A stretch of DNA of 64,000 nt from Clostridia bacterium (GTDB taxonomy: Bacteria > Bacillota > Clostridia > Oscillospirales > Acutalibacteraceae), in the NCBI GenBank assembly GCA_017517665.1, contig JAFWYP010000021.1, positions 1-64,000 of the forward strand, read 5' to 3'. Positions 34,416 through 43,990 of this stretch are shown here, piece after piece. Each line of letters begins with the position of its first letter. The first letter of the stretch is position 1. The position numbers were made by a program, and so were the translations under genes. Under the pieces are notes generated by a model. The model was not told the origin of the DNA. It did not search any database and worked only from the letters and a program-made list of their open reading frames with translations.

Positions 34416-35948
34416 TTATTTGTTTATTGCATCTTTTATAAGAATAATGATTGAGTCGATAATGATTTTTTCATCGCTTCTGTTATCTTTTTCTTTTGCG
34501 CCTTCAACCGCTTTCATTTCTCCGTCCCTGATTTCCATGAACTGCGGATAATCGGGATTGGAGTTAACCGTCGGCTGACCGTCAAAAAGAATAAGCCATG
34601 TTATAAATTCAAGATACGGTTCAAAGAATTCATTATGAGGATTGCCCTTTATATACCATGTTTGTTCGGGATAAGCGCTTGTTGAGGCGTCGATTATGTT
34701 GTCAGGGGAAACGTGATTGTGTCCGCATGAGGTATTCTTCTGCTTATAATTATCGCCGAGAGTTTCACCCATTTTTGCAACCGTTGCGCCGATGCTCATA
34801 TATTCCGTATCAATAAGGAAATCCGAATGGTTTTCTTTTTCTTCGGTTACGGGAATGCTTGAAATATTATACCCGAATGCGCTCACGATTGCTGTGCCGT
34901 TTGCTTTTGCGGCATCAATGAGTTCTGTTAATCTGCACTGAACATTGTAGTGATAATAGTCGGTTTTCTTTTCAAGCTCATCATATTTGTCAAGACCTCT
35001 GAAGGTTGCTTTCTTTGCATCTTCATAATATTCGTCGGGAACGAATGACCATACACCGGGCATTGTACCCATAACGTCAATCAGATAATCGTCAAATATT
35101 CTGTCAAGCTGTTCATCAAGGATTTTCTGAACGAAATCAAGAAGAATTCCCGTTACACCGCAGTCATTGAGAATTGAAATGACGGCGCCAGCAAGCTGTG
35201 CGGTAACATCTTCATATCCCATGATTCCCATTACAAATTCGGCAACAGCATCTTCTTTTCCTTTAACAGTGCAGGTCCTTGTGAGAAGCGCACCGACGAG
35301 TGAAAGCCCCTGATAAGCGGGGGAGAGGAAAACAATCTTCTCTATACCGTCGCTTCCGTAAAGGTGAAGGTATGATGCAACAACCGTGTTGCCCTGGCTG
35401 TGGCTTGCAAGAACAATTCTGCTGTGTCCCGTGAATTCCTTGACATGCTTAATATATTCATGCAGACCCTTTGCATTGTCAACGGGGTCAAGACGCCAGT
35501 CATATGTATATTTGAATTCGGATTCATTATCAATATCCTTATTATCAAAAGCATAGACAGCGGTTTTGTGTCTGTCCTCGGAGGGGAGAGTGCAGGGGTC
35601 AATGCCTGTGTTTTCCCTTGCCGTTCCGTCGGGATTGCAGCCTGCTTCAGAAAGAATTTTATCGGCCGCATCAATGGCATATTCTCCGAATTTATCATAG
35701 TTGCTTATCAGAAGTGCTCCGACAGCTTTAAGAATATCGGGAATCGCATCGGTTATTGCATCGCTTTCGGGAGGAAAAACCGAAACTTCATTTTCGGTTC
35801 CGGGATATTTGTAAATAGCTTCACCGAAACCGGGAACATAAACAACGGGAAGAACGCCGCAGCTGCATTTTTCAGCAGAAGCAAATGTCGGCGCAGCCAA
35901 TGAGAAAACAATAACAAAAGCGAGAATGATGCTTATAATTTTCTTCAT
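34416..35948 (-). CDS. Secreted alpha/beta hydrolase (lipase/LCAT-like)
   Basis: A 510-residue exported protein. The Sec signal peptide is clear: MKKIISIILAFVIVFSLAAP followed by TFASAEK with a cleavage site at ASA. LPVVYVPGFG is the oxyanion-strand start of alpha/beta hydrolases, and IVLASHSQGNTV holds the nucleophile Ser near residue 184, in a Ser-x-Ser-x-Gly version of the usual Gly-x-Ser-x-Gly elbow. The similarity is closest to lecithin:cholesterol acyltransferase-like lipases and esterases. The substrate is unknown; a lipid or ester at the cell surface is likely. It follows the YhhN-like gene by 12 bases, which hints at shared lipid chemistry. Confidence 0.8.
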   Translation of the reverse strand: MKKIISIILAFVIVFSLAAPTFASAEKCSCGVLPVVYVPGFGEAIYKYPGTENEVSVFPPESDAITDAIPDILKAVGALLISNYDKFGEYAIDAADKILSEAGCNPDGTARENTGIDPCTLPSEDRHKTAVYAFDNKDIDNESEFKYTYDWRLDPVDNAKGLHEYIKHVKEFTGHSRIVLASHSQGNTVVASYLHLYGSDGIEKIVFLSPAYQGLSLVGALLTRTCTVKGKEDAVAEFVMGIMGYEDVTAQLAGAVISILNDCGVTGILLDFVQKILDEQLDRIFDDYLIDVMGTMPGVWSFVPDEYYEDAKKATFRGLDKYDELEKKTDYYHYNVQCRLTELIDAAKANGTAIVSAFGYNISSIPVTEEKENHSDFLIDTEYMSIGATVAKMGETLGDNYKQKNTSCGHNHVSPDNIIDASTSAYPEQTWYIKGNPHNEFFEPYLEFITWLILFDGQPTVNSNPDYPQFMEIRDGEMKAVEGAKEKDNRSDEKIIIDSIIILIKDAINK

Positions 35949-35960
35949 AATAGACTCTCC

Positions 35961-36650
35961 TTAACTGAATAATATGCTCAAAGCAAAAAGTGCCTGTGCA
36001 GGGAAATATGTTAATGCAACCAGCTTATCGTTGCATTTGAGTTTGGGTTTTCCGTAAAGCGAAACGGCAAGAAAAGTGTCGGAAAGGAGAAATAATCCGC
36101 CCGCCGCAACAAGGCATAAGCCGAATTCCTTTTCTCCGTTTATTATCGAAACCGTACCTCTCGAAACAGCGAAAATAAACGAAAACATCAGAAGAAACGA
36201 ATAAAGAATCATTATCCTTCTGCCTTTCGGAAATCTGATTTTATCAATAACCACCTCAAGCACCGCTGCAACACAGAGAGCGAGAAAACCTAGAATAATT
36301 TGCTTCCTGTATAACCAAAGCGACGGCTGACAGCGAACAATGAAAGTGTAAAGATAAATAATATGACCTATCGAAAAGAAAAGAACGCCCGTCATAAAAT
36401 ATTTACTGTTTTTGTAATCGAGCCAGAAATCTCCGAGCAATCCGAAAAACAGCGCAGCAACCATGAGAAGCGAATATTCAGAAAACCGGCTGATAATTGC
36501 TGCTGATATGCCCGTCAGAAAAAACAGCGATGAGCAGAGCATTTTTGAGTGAAGCGGTTTTTTCATAAAAAACGGAACAAACTGCGAAAGTACGGTTGTT
36601 ACTGCAGTTAAAATACAAAAGATAATCGGGATAATATTACAGTTTGACAC
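35961..36650 (-). CDS. YhhN/TMEM86 family lysoplasmalogenase-like membrane protein
   Basis: A 229-residue membrane protein with about eight helices. ALFFGLLGDFWLDYKNSKYFMTGVLFFSIGHIIYLYTF and, near the end, GGLFLLSDTFLAVSLYG hold the conserved Asp residues of the YhhN family, whose animal member TMEM86B hydrolyses the vinyl-ether bond of lysoplasmalogen. GTG at 36650 has AAGGAAG upstream. It lies between RNase HI and a secreted lipase-like gene. Given the putative plasmalogen cluster at 56285-62371, a role in plasmalogen turnover fits, but the enzyme activity of bacterial members is only partly known. Confidence 0.8.
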   Translation of the reverse strand: MSNCNIIPIIFCILTAVTTVLSQFVPFFMKKPLHSKMLCSSLFFLTGISAAIISRFSEYSLLMVAALFFGLLGDFWLDYKNSKYFMTGVLFFSIGHIIYLYTFIVRCQPSLWLYRKQIILGFLALCVAAVLEVVIDKIRFPKGRRIMILYSFLLMFSFIFAVSRGTVSIINGEKEFGLCLVAAGGLFLLSDTFLAVSLYGKPKLKCNDKLVALTYFPAQALFALSILFS

Positions 36651-36671
36651 GGAAATCTTCCTTTCTTTGCA

Positions 36672-37118
36672 TTATGAAAATTTTGCCGCCTGAGTTGTTG
36701 CAAGAATATCGCATCTCTCATTTTCGGGATGCCCTGCATGACCTTTGACCCAGATGATTTTGTATTCATGTTTATTGATTTCGGATATGAGAGTTTTCCA
36801 GAGCTCGGGATTGAGAACAGGCTTTCCGTCGGATTTCTTCCAGCCTTTTTTCATCCAGTTCCAAATCCAGCCCTGCAAAAACGCATCTGCAACATACTTT
36901 GAATCCGTATAAATCGTGACTTCACATTTCTGGTTAAGCTTTTTGAGAGCTTCTATAACTGCGGTAAGCTCCATGCGGTTGTTTGTTGTTGATGCTTCGC
37001 CGCCGCTGAGTTCAAGCTCATGACCGCCGTAGCGCAGAATTGCGCCCCATCCTCCGGGCCCGGGATTACCCGAACAAGCTCCGTCGGTATAAATATCAAC
37101 CTTTTTGAGTTCTGACAT
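36672..37118 (-). CDS. rnhA: Ribonuclease HI
   Basis: A 148-residue RNase HI that degrades the RNA strand of RNA-DNA hybrids. The catalytic acids are visible: [18 protein letters not shown] (first Asp), [13 protein letters not shown] (Glu), [12 protein letters not shown] (second Asp), and the C-terminal [13 protein letters not shown] with His and Asp. The length is typical of the family. ATG at 37118 has CGGAG upstream. It leads a three-gene unit with the YhhN-like and lipase-like genes behind a clear promoter. Confidence 0.97.
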   Translation of the reverse strand: MSELKKVDIYTDGACSGNPGPGGWGAILRYGGHELELSGGEASTTNNRMELTAVIEALKKLNQKCEVTIYTDSKYVADAFLQGWIWNWMKKGWKKSDGKPVLNPELWKTLISEINKHEYKIIWVKGHAGHPENERCDILATTQAAKFS

Positions 37119-37156
37119 ACTTAATAATTCTCCGTCCGGTAATTTTAATGATAAAT

Positions 37157-37185
37157 ATTATAACATCAGTTTTTTTGTTTAACAA
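37157..37185 (-). promoter_or_regulatory. Promoter of the rnhA unit
   Basis: TTGTTA and TATAAT are 17 bases apart on the minus strand. Confidence 0.6.
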
Positions 37186-37254
37186 TAGAAAAATCGGTTA
37201 TTCGTAAAATTTTTGCCAATAATAATGCATGAGTATTTTACAGGAGTTGGTTTG

Positions 37255-39558
37255 ATGAAAGCAGTAATAATGGCTGGAGGAGAGGGAAGCAGATTAAGAC
37301 CCATAACCTGCACCGCGCCAAAGCCTATGGCAAAAATCCTCGGAAAGCCGATAATTGAGTATGTTTTTGATACTCTTATTGCAGGAGGCGTTACTCATGC
37401 CGCTGTAACTCTCGGCTATCTTCCGCATATAATCGAAAACAACTATGAACAAGGCTATAAAAATCTTAAACTGGATTTTATCAGAGAGGATGAACCTCTC
37501 GGAACTGCGGGAAGCGTGAAAAATGCAGCGGCGGATTTCAATGAACCGTTTGTTGTTATCAGCGCCGATGCCATGTGCGATTTTGATATCGGAAAAATAA
37601 TGCTTTATCATAAAGCGAGCGGTGCGGCTGTGACAATAGTTGCGACCGATGTTGATGACCCGCGCGAATTTGGTGTTGTGAAAGTTGGAGAGGAAAACAG
37701 AGTGCAAGGCTTTCTTGAAAAACCTTCGTGGAGTCAGGCGGTAAGCAGTCTTGCAAATACGGGAGTTTACATCATAAATCCCGAATGTCTGAAACTCATT
37801 CCGAACGGCAAAAAATATGATTTTGCATCGGATTTATTTCCGCTTATGCTTGAAAGGGATATGCCTGTTTACTGTTATCATACTGACGGGTATTGGTGTG
37901 ATGTGGGTAACGCGGGGACATATCTTAAATGCCAGAACGATGCTTTTGACGGAAAATTTAATCCGCCCGTCGGCTGCTGTGCAAGCGGTATTTACGTTAA
38001 GGATAAGCTTCCTGTGGGTGATTATTCAATAAATCCACCCGTATATATCGGTTCGGATGTTGAGATATGTGACGGTGCGGTGATCGGTCCTTATGCGGTT
38101 GTTGATGATAATTGTTACATCGGTGAAAATGCGAGGGTCAGAAGAAGCACCGTGCTTGAAAACTGCTCTCTTGCCTCAGAAGCTTCGGTAACGGGTGCGG
38201 TTGTTTGCTCGGGTGCGGCGCTGAAAAAGGGTGCGGCAATGTTTGAAGGAAGCATCGCAGGGTCGGGATGTGTCATCGGAGAAAGTGCAAGCATCAGACC
38301 GAATGTGTTTGTCTGGCCGGGCAAAATCATCGGTTCGGGTGCGACTGTTTCCGATAACGTGAAATACGGAAGCGTAAAAACCGAATTTTTAGGAGAAAAC
38401 GGTGTTGATGAAGATTGCGGTGCCATGCTGAATGCAGAAACTTGCGTAAAACTCGGATATGCGGTTTCGGCTTCAAAAAACGGCAAAAAAATTGGTGTCG
38501 GTCATGACGGAACAAAAAAAGCAGCTGTTATGCAGCTTGCACTTTCGGCAGGTCTTGCAGACGGCGGAAGCACCGTATGGGATTTCAGTGAATGCTTTGA
38601 GGCCCAGCTGAATTTTCTTGTTAATTTTTGCGGACTTGATTCGGGAATGTTTGTTTCGCAGACGGAAAACAGTCGGATTTCTCTTTGCGGAGAATACGGT
38701 CTGCCGCCTTGCAGAGCTTTTGAAAGAGAAATTGAAAGCGGTATGAGCAGATGCGAATTCCGTCAGACAGATGAAAAATCAGTTAAGGAAATATCCGATA
38801 TGTCGGGAATAAAACTGCTTTATACTCAGGAACTCATGAAGCAATTCACGGGCACTTTCAATGGATTTACGGCATCCGTAAGCTGTGAAAACGGTAAAAT
38901 ATCGGATTTGCTCAGCGGCTGTTTTTCTAAATTCGGAATAAAGGAAAAATCTGCTCCGATATTCAGAATAAACTGTTCGGGCACTCATGTTACGGCTGAA
39001 ACCGACAGCAATAAATATGAGTTTGATAAGCTTCTTGCAATCTGCTGTTATGATGAAATGAGAAAAGGCAGAGATGTTGCCGTGTCGTACAGCTCACCTG
39101 ATTATCTTGATATTATTGCGGAAAATTGTGGCAAAAAGGTTATGCGTTATCTCACAACTCCTGCCGATAATTCGGATGCCGCGGCAAGAAAGCTTGCCTC
39201 AAAGCAGCTTTTTCCGAGAGATGCGCTTTTTATGTGCGCAAGGATAATTTCAATTATGAATGAGAGATGCATGACGCTTGATTCCCTTGCTTCAGAACTG
39301 CCTCAAAAATTTATAGAGAGAAAGGTTTTCTCCGTGAATTTCCCGGCATCAAAGCTTTCCGCAGTAATGGAAAGCAATGATAACGAAACCAAACATTTAA
39401 GCGAAGGAATAAAGCTTGTGCGTGAAGAAGGCAGTCTGCTTGTTATTCCCGAAAGAGGGGGCGGAAGAATAAAAGTTTTTGCCGAGGCAGATACGATGGA
39501 GGCAGCCCGTGAATTGTGTGCCGATATTGAAGAAATCATAAAATCTGTTTCGGATTAA
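37255..39558 (+). CDS. Sugar nucleotidyltransferase fused to a degenerate phosphomannomutase-like domain
   Basis: A 767-residue protein. Residues 1-230 are a nucleotidyltransferase: MKAVIMAGGEGSRLRPITC with the NTP-binding loop, KPMAKILGKPI, SADAMCDFD and GYWCDVGNAGTYL. Residues 245-380 form a left-handed beta-helix (GSDVEICDGAVIGPYAVV). From about 405 follows a phosphohexomutase-like fold. Its catalytic serine loop, normally TASHNP, reads FVSQTENSRISL, and the metal loop DGDADR cannot be found, so mutase activity is unlikely. ATG at 37255 follows AGGAG; earlier in-frame codons lack a site. It may make GDP- or other NDP-hexose, with the mutase part regulatory. It is placed just before the RNase J gene. 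Confidence 0.85.
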   Translation: MKAVIMAGGEGSRLRPITCTAPKPMAKILGKPIIEYVFDTLIAGGVTHAAVTLGYLPHIIENNYEQGYKNLKLDFIREDEPLGTAGSVKNAAADFNEPFVVISADAMCDFDIGKIMLYHKASGAAVTIVATDVDDPREFGVVKVGEENRVQGFLEKPSWSQAVSSLANTGVYIINPECLKLIPNGKKYDFASDLFPLMLERDMPVYCYHTDGYWCDVGNAGTYLKCQNDAFDGKFNPPVGCCASGIYVKDKLPVGDYSINPPVYIGSDVEICDGAVIGPYAVVDDNCYIGENARVRRSTVLENCSLASEASVTGAVVCSGAALKKGAAMFEGSIAGSGCVIGESASIRPNVFVWPGKIIGSGATVSDNVKYGSVKTEFLGENGVDEDCGAMLNAETCVKLGYAVSASKNGKKIGVGHDGTKKAAVMQLALSAGLADGGSTVWDFSECFEAQLNFLVNFCGLDSGMFVSQTENSRISLCGEYGLPPCRAFEREIESGMSRCEFRQTDEKSVKEISDMSGIKLLYTQELMKQFTGTFNGFTASVSCENGKISDLLSGCFSKFGIKEKSAPIFRINCSGTHVTAETDSNKYEFDKLLAICCYDEMRKGRDVAVSYSSPDYLDIIAENCGKKVMRYLTTPADNSDAAARKLASKQLFPRDALFMCARIISIMNERCMTLDSLASELPQKFIERKVFSVNFPASKLSAVMESNDNETKHLSEGIKLVREEGSLLVIPERGGGRIKVFAEADTMEAARELCADIEEIIKSVSD

Positions 39559-39592
39559 TACACTTATTTATATATATTAATATTTTATTTAC

Positions 39593-39621
39593 TTGACATT
39601 ATTAGTATAAAAAGATATTAT
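39593..39621 (+). promoter_or_regulatory. Promoter of the rnj-gdpP-rplI-dnaB operon
   Basis: TTGACA (39593-39598) and TATTAT (39616-39621) are separated by 17 bases. A GGGGTA/TACCCC hairpin (39629-39648) lies in the 5' leader, about 60 bases before the RNase J start. Confidence 0.7.
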
Positions 39622-39710
39622 ATATTCTGGGGTATGAGCAGTTACCCCTGATTACATATAAATTGATGAAATTGTACATATTGAAATAAAAATTCAGAAC
39701 AGGAGATTAT

Positions 39711-41537
39711 ATGCAAAAAAAGAACAATGCTGTGAACAAAGATAATAATCAGAAATCACAGAAAAACAAATCCAATCAGAAATGGCAGAAAAACCGTTCA
39801 AATCAGTTTAAGCAGACAAAGAAGAATACCGCCTCAAAATCCAGAAACGGTTCTGCGAAAAAATACAGAAAAGTAAACGAGCTGCCCATAAAGATTTCCT
39901 TCCTCGGAGGTCTAAATGAAGTCGGAAAGAACATGACTCTTTATGAATACAAAGAAGATATGTTTCTCGTTGACTGCGGTCTTGCATTTCCTGACCCTGA
40001 AATGCTCGGTGTTGACCTTGTAATACCAGATTTCAGCTATGTTGAAAGAAATGCCGATAAAATCAAGGGCATAGTTATTACTCACGGCCACGAGGACCAT
40101 ATAGGCGGTCTTGCTTATCTTCTCAAAACGGTGAACATTCCCGTTTACGGAACGAAGCTTACCATCGGTCTCATTCAGGGCAAGCTCAAGGAACACGGCA
40201 TTCTCTCAAGTGCAAAGCTTCATGAAATTGCACCCGGAGATGTTGTTGAACTCGGTGAATTCACCGTTGAGGCAATCCATGTAAACCACTCGATTCCCGA
40301 TGCAATCGCTCTTGCAATCAAATGTGAATGCGGAACTGTTGTCCAGACGGGTGACTTCAAGATTGACAGCACTCCCATTGACGGCGGAATGATTGACCTT
40401 TCACGTTTTGCGCAGCTCGGTGAAGAAGGTGTTCTCGCTCTTCTTTCCGACTCAACAAACGCCGAAAGACCCGGATATACAGAAAGCGAGCGTAAGGTGG
40501 GCGAATCCTTTGATGTTCTTTTCAGAAGAGCAGGCAAAAGCAGAATCATTGTTGCAACCTTCGCTTCAAATATCCACAGAGTTCAGCAGATTATCAATGT
40601 TGCAAGTGCTCTCGGCAGAAAGGTTGCCATAATAGGCAGAAGCCTTGAAAATGTTGTTAATATCAGTGCACAGCTCGGGTATCTCAATATTCCTGACAAT
40701 GTGCTTATAAATGCCGATTTGATTAATAAATATCCTGCTGACAGTCTTGTAATTATTACAACGGGCAGTCAGGGCGAGCCGATGTCGGCACTTTCGAGAA
40801 TGGCTTTTTCAGATCACAGAAAGGTTGAAATCTGCCCCAACGATTATGTTATTATTTCCGCAACTCCGATTCCGGGCAACGAGAAAATGGTGGGCAAGGT
40901 TGTTAATGAACTTCTGAAGCTCGGAGCTCATGTTATCTATGAAAAGATGTACGATGTTCATGTTTCGGGTCACGCTTGTCAGGAAGAACTCAAGCTTATA
41001 ATGGGTCTTGTAAAACCCAGATATTTTATTCCCGTTCACGGCGAACAGAAGCATCTTCGCAAGCATGCGCTTCTTGCCGAGGGAATGGGAATAGAAACAG
41101 AAAATATTTTCATTGCGGATAACGGCTATGTTGCCGAAATAACAAGCAAATCAATCAAAAGCGGTGCGCCTGTGCCTGCAGGTAAGGTCTTTGTTGACGG
41201 TTCGGGTGTCGGAGATGTCGGAAGCGTTGTTCTCCGTGACAGAAAGCATCTCGGTCAGGACGGCATTATTGTTGTTACTGCTTCGATTGACTATGAAACT
41301 GGTCAGCTCATTGCAGGTCCGGAGGTTGTTTCAAGAGGCTTTGTTTATGTCAAAGAAGCCGAGGAGCTTATTGAGCAGGCAAGAAAGGTTGCCGAGAAAT
41401 GTCTTGAAAACTGCTATTATAACAACATCAGCGATATCGGTGCTATAAAAGGCAAGCTCAGAGATGCCGTTTCGCATTTCGTATATGATAAAACAAAGAG
41501 AAGTCCCATGATTCTTCCGATTCTTATGGAGGTTTAA
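39711..41537 (+). CDS. rnj: Ribonuclease J
   Basis: A 608-residue RNase J, the 5'-3' exo- and endoribonuclease of Firmicutes mRNA decay. After a basic, low-complexity N-terminal extension of about 58 residues (rich in Lys, Asn and Gln) comes the metallo-beta-lactamase core: ISFLGGLNEVGKN, VITHGHEDHIGG (zinc ligands, near residue 124), VNHSIPDAIAL, QTGDFKID; the beta-CASP part with LSDSTNAERPGYTESE and ATFASNIHRVQQI; then VSGHACQEELKL and FIPVHGEQKHL. The extension is unusual and may bind RNA or the ribosome. It ends directly at the gdpP start. Confidence 0.95.
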   Translation: MQKKNNAVNKDNNQKSQKNKSNQKWQKNRSNQFKQTKKNTASKSRNGSAKKYRKVNELPIKISFLGGLNEVGKNMTLYEYKEDMFLVDCGLAFPDPEMLGVDLVIPDFSYVERNADKIKGIVITHGHEDHIGGLAYLLKTVNIPVYGTKLTIGLIQGKLKEHGILSSAKLHEIAPGDVVELGEFTVEAIHVNHSIPDAIALAIKCECGTVVQTGDFKIDSTPIDGGMIDLSRFAQLGEEGVLALLSDSTNAERPGYTESERKVGESFDVLFRRAGKSRIIVATFASNIHRVQQIINVASALGRKVAIIGRSLENVVNISAQLGYLNIPDNVLINADLINKYPADSLVIITTGSQGEPMSALSRMAFSDHRKVEICPNDYVIISATPIPGNEKMVGKVVNELLKLGAHVIYEKMYDVHVSGHACQEELKLIMGLVKPRYFIPVHGEQKHLRKHALLAEGMGIETENIFIADNGYVAEITSKSIKSGAPVPAGKVFVDGSGVGDVGSVVLRDRKHLGQDGIIVVTASIDYETGQLIAGPEVVSRGFVYVKEAEELIEQARKVAEKCLENCYYNNISDIGAIKGKLRDAVSHFVYDKTKRSPMILPILMEV

Positions 41538-43505
41538 ATGAAATTCAAGGGTTTTTGGTATGACGGTTTGTTGATTAGTCTTGCGGCCGCGGTTTCTGCG
41601 GTGTTTATCGTTATGGCCGTTTTTGTTGAACCGAGGCTTGCAATTGCAGAGGGTATTGCATTTTTGATTGTTTGCGTTATAGCGGTTTACAGAGCTTTGT
41701 CTGCCAAAAAGAGATATAAGCGTTTTATAGCAAAAACATCAAGAAAACTGGATTTTACCGATAATAAAGTGTTGTCAAACTATCCGTTTCCCGTTGCTGT
41801 ATGTGACGAGAACGGTTACATAACGTGGTACAGCGACCGTTTTCTGAATGAAATTTCGCTCGGTGAAATCACTGCAACCGAAAAAGTGAGCAAATATCTC
41901 GGAGGCAGAAAGCCCGATAGTATAGGTGATGATGAAGAAATCAGAGTTTCCGTAAACGGTAAACATTATATCGTTTACACAGTCAGATATATTTCGGGCG
42001 GCAAAAAATACTGCGGATTTTATTATCTCGACAATACCGCACTCAGACAAACGGAAATAGAATACTATGACTCAAGACCATACGCGGTTCTGATTGAACT
42101 TGATAATCTCGACGATTCACGTTCCGATTTCAGAGACAGCGAAAGAACCGAGATTAAAAGCCAGATTGAAGCTTCTCTTGATAACTGGAGTGAATCGTTT
42201 GACAGCGTGCTGAAAAAAATCAGTGATGACAGATATCTTGTTGTTACCGAAAAGAAAAATTTCACCCGCATGGTTGAGGACAGATTTTCCGTTCTTGAAA
42301 CAGTCCGTAATTTTGAATTCAAGGGAAAAAAATCGGGTGCAACTCTTTCGGTTGGTGTTTCGTCCGGCGACACAATCAAAAAGTGTGAAAAGGGTGCAAG
42401 AAAGTCTCTTGAAATGGCACTCGGCAGAGGCGGCAATCAGGTTGCAATCAAAACAAAGGACGGCTATGATTATATCGGCGGTGTTTCCAAGAGTGCGGAA
42501 AAGCGTACGAAAGTTAAAAGCCGTGTTGTCGGCTCGGCACTTTCCGAGCTTATCAAATCGAGCAGCAATGTTATTATAATGGGTCATTCCTATACAGACC
42601 TTGACGCAATAGGTGCGGCGGCAGGCATGGCTTGTGCCGTTCAGAGCTTCGGAACTCCCGTTTATATTGCAACCGATAAAAAGAAATCTCTCGCATCAAG
42701 GCTTATCGAAAAGCTTGAAAACGAGGGCATGGGTGATGTGATAACCACTCAGGAAAACGCTCTTGAAATGCTCGATAAAAAGAGCCTTCTTATTGTTGTT
42801 GATACTCATATAGAAAGCTTTGTTGAGTTTCCGAAGCTTTACGAAAAGGCGGAAACAAGAGTTATAATAGACCATCACAGAAGAGCGGTTACGGATATTG
42901 AAAGTGCGGTTATATTCCATCACGACCCCGGTGCTTCATCCGCGTGCGAAATGGTTACGGAGCTTCTTCCGTATATAAATTCTGAAATCAATATCACGAA
43001 AACGGTTGCGGAAGCTCTTCTTGCAGGCATTATGCTTGATACCAAGGATTTTGTTATCGGAACGGGTGTCAGGACTTTTGAAGCGGCGGCATTCCTTAAG
43101 GACAAAAACGCTGATACCGTAAGCGTTAAAAAGCTTTTTGCAAATTCGCTTGAAATCAATAAGCTTCGCACAAAGGTTATTTCCGAAGCGGAAAGCTATA
43201 TGCGCTGTGCAATATCCGTTGCGGATTTTTCTTCTCCCGATATAAGAATAATCTGCGCTCAGGCGGCAGATGAGCTTCTTAAGGTCAACGACATAAAAGC
43301 TTCATTTGTTATGTTTGAAAGCAATGATATGGTTTGTATTTCTGCAAGAAGCTTCGGAGAAATCAATGTTCAGATTATTATGGAATCTCTCGGCGGCGGC
43401 GGTCATCAGACCATGGCTGCTTGTCAGCTTAAGGGCTGTAAAATAATTACGGCAAGAGAAAAGCTCGAAAGAGCAATAAAAGAATTTTTTGAAATAAATT
43501 CATAG
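41538..43505 (+). CDS. gdpP: c-di-AMP phosphodiesterase GdpP
   Basis: A 655-residue membrane phosphodiesterase that hydrolyses cyclic di-AMP. Two helices fill residues 8-55; a PAS-like domain lies around 70-150 (YPFPVAVCDENGYITWYSD); a degenerate GGDEF domain at about 175-300 ends in SLEMALGRGGNQVAIK; the DHH domain starts at GHSYTDLDAIGAAAG near 350 with VIIDHHRR near 442; and DHHA1 has LGGGGHQTMAA near 620. All expected metal ligands of the DHH/DHHA1 site are visible. It begins on the base after the rnj stop and is followed by rplI, the classic Firmicutes order. It controls wall and potassium homeostasis through c-di-AMP. Confidence 0.95.
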   Translation: MKFKGFWYDGLLISLAAAVSAVFIVMAVFVEPRLAIAEGIAFLIVCVIAVYRALSAKKRYKRFIAKTSRKLDFTDNKVLSNYPFPVAVCDENGYITWYSDRFLNEISLGEITATEKVSKYLGGRKPDSIGDDEEIRVSVNGKHYIVYTVRYISGGKKYCGFYYLDNTALRQTEIEYYDSRPYAVLIELDNLDDSRSDFRDSERTEIKSQIEASLDNWSESFDSVLKKISDDRYLVVTEKKNFTRMVEDRFSVLETVRNFEFKGKKSGATLSVGVSSGDTIKKCEKGARKSLEMALGRGGNQVAIKTKDGYDYIGGVSKSAEKRTKVKSRVVGSALSELIKSSSNVIIMGHSYTDLDAIGAAAGMACAVQSFGTPVYIATDKKKSLASRLIEKLENEGMGDVITTQENALEMLDKKSLLIVVDTHIESFVEFPKLYEKAETRVIIDHHRRAVTDIESAVIFHHDPGASSACEMVTELLPYINSEINITKTVAEALLAGIMLDTKDFVIGTGVRTFEAAAFLKDKNADTVSVKKLFANSLEINKLRTKVISEAESYMRCAISVADFSSPDIRIICAQAADELLKVNDIKASFVMFESNDMVCISARSFGEINVQIIMESLGGGGHQTMAACQLKGCKIITAREKLERAIKEFFEINS

Positions 43506-43548
43506 TGAAAATTGTGTTAAAACAAACTCTAAGTAAGGAGATAAGAAT

Positions 43549-43989
43549 ATGAAAGTTGTATTATTACAGGATGTAAAAGGACTCGGTAAGAAAGGTGAAC
43601 TTGTCAATACTTCAGACGGTTATGCAAGAAACTTTCTTTTCCCCAGAAAGCTTGCTATGGAAGCAAATTCTCAGGCTATGAGCGAGCTCAAAAACAGAGA
43701 GGCTTCCGAAAAGCACCGCATTGAAACCGAAATTGCCGCAGCAAAGGCAAGTGCTGCAAAAATTGAAGGCAAAACCGTTAAGTTTTCAGCAAAAGCAGGC
43801 ACAAACGGCAAGCTTTTCGGCTCGGTAACGTCAAAGGATGTTGCAGAAGCAATTTCCAAGGAATTCGGACTCAAACTTGATAAGCGTAAGGTTGTTGTTG
43901 ACGATATAAAAACCTTCGGCACATATCCCGTTGAGGTTAAGCTTTATAACGGAATTTCCGCATCAATGTTTGTAATGGTAGGCGAATAA
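43549..43989 (+). CDS. rplI: 50S ribosomal protein L9
   Basis: A 146-residue L9, with the N-terminal RNA-binding domain ([32 protein letters not shown]), the long connecting helix, and the C-terminal domain ([15 protein letters not shown]). The length is normal. ATG follows AAGGAGA. It sits between gdpP and dnaB as in many Firmicutes, 43 bases after gdpP and one base before dnaB. Confidence 0.98.
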   Translation: MKVVLLQDVKGLGKKGELVNTSDGYARNFLFPRKLAMEANSQAMSELKNREASEKHRIETEIAAAKASAAKIEGKTVKFSAKAGTNGKLFGSVTSKDVAEAISKEFGLKLDKRKVVVDDIKTFGTYPVEVKLYNGISASMFVMVGE

Positions 43990-43990
43990 A

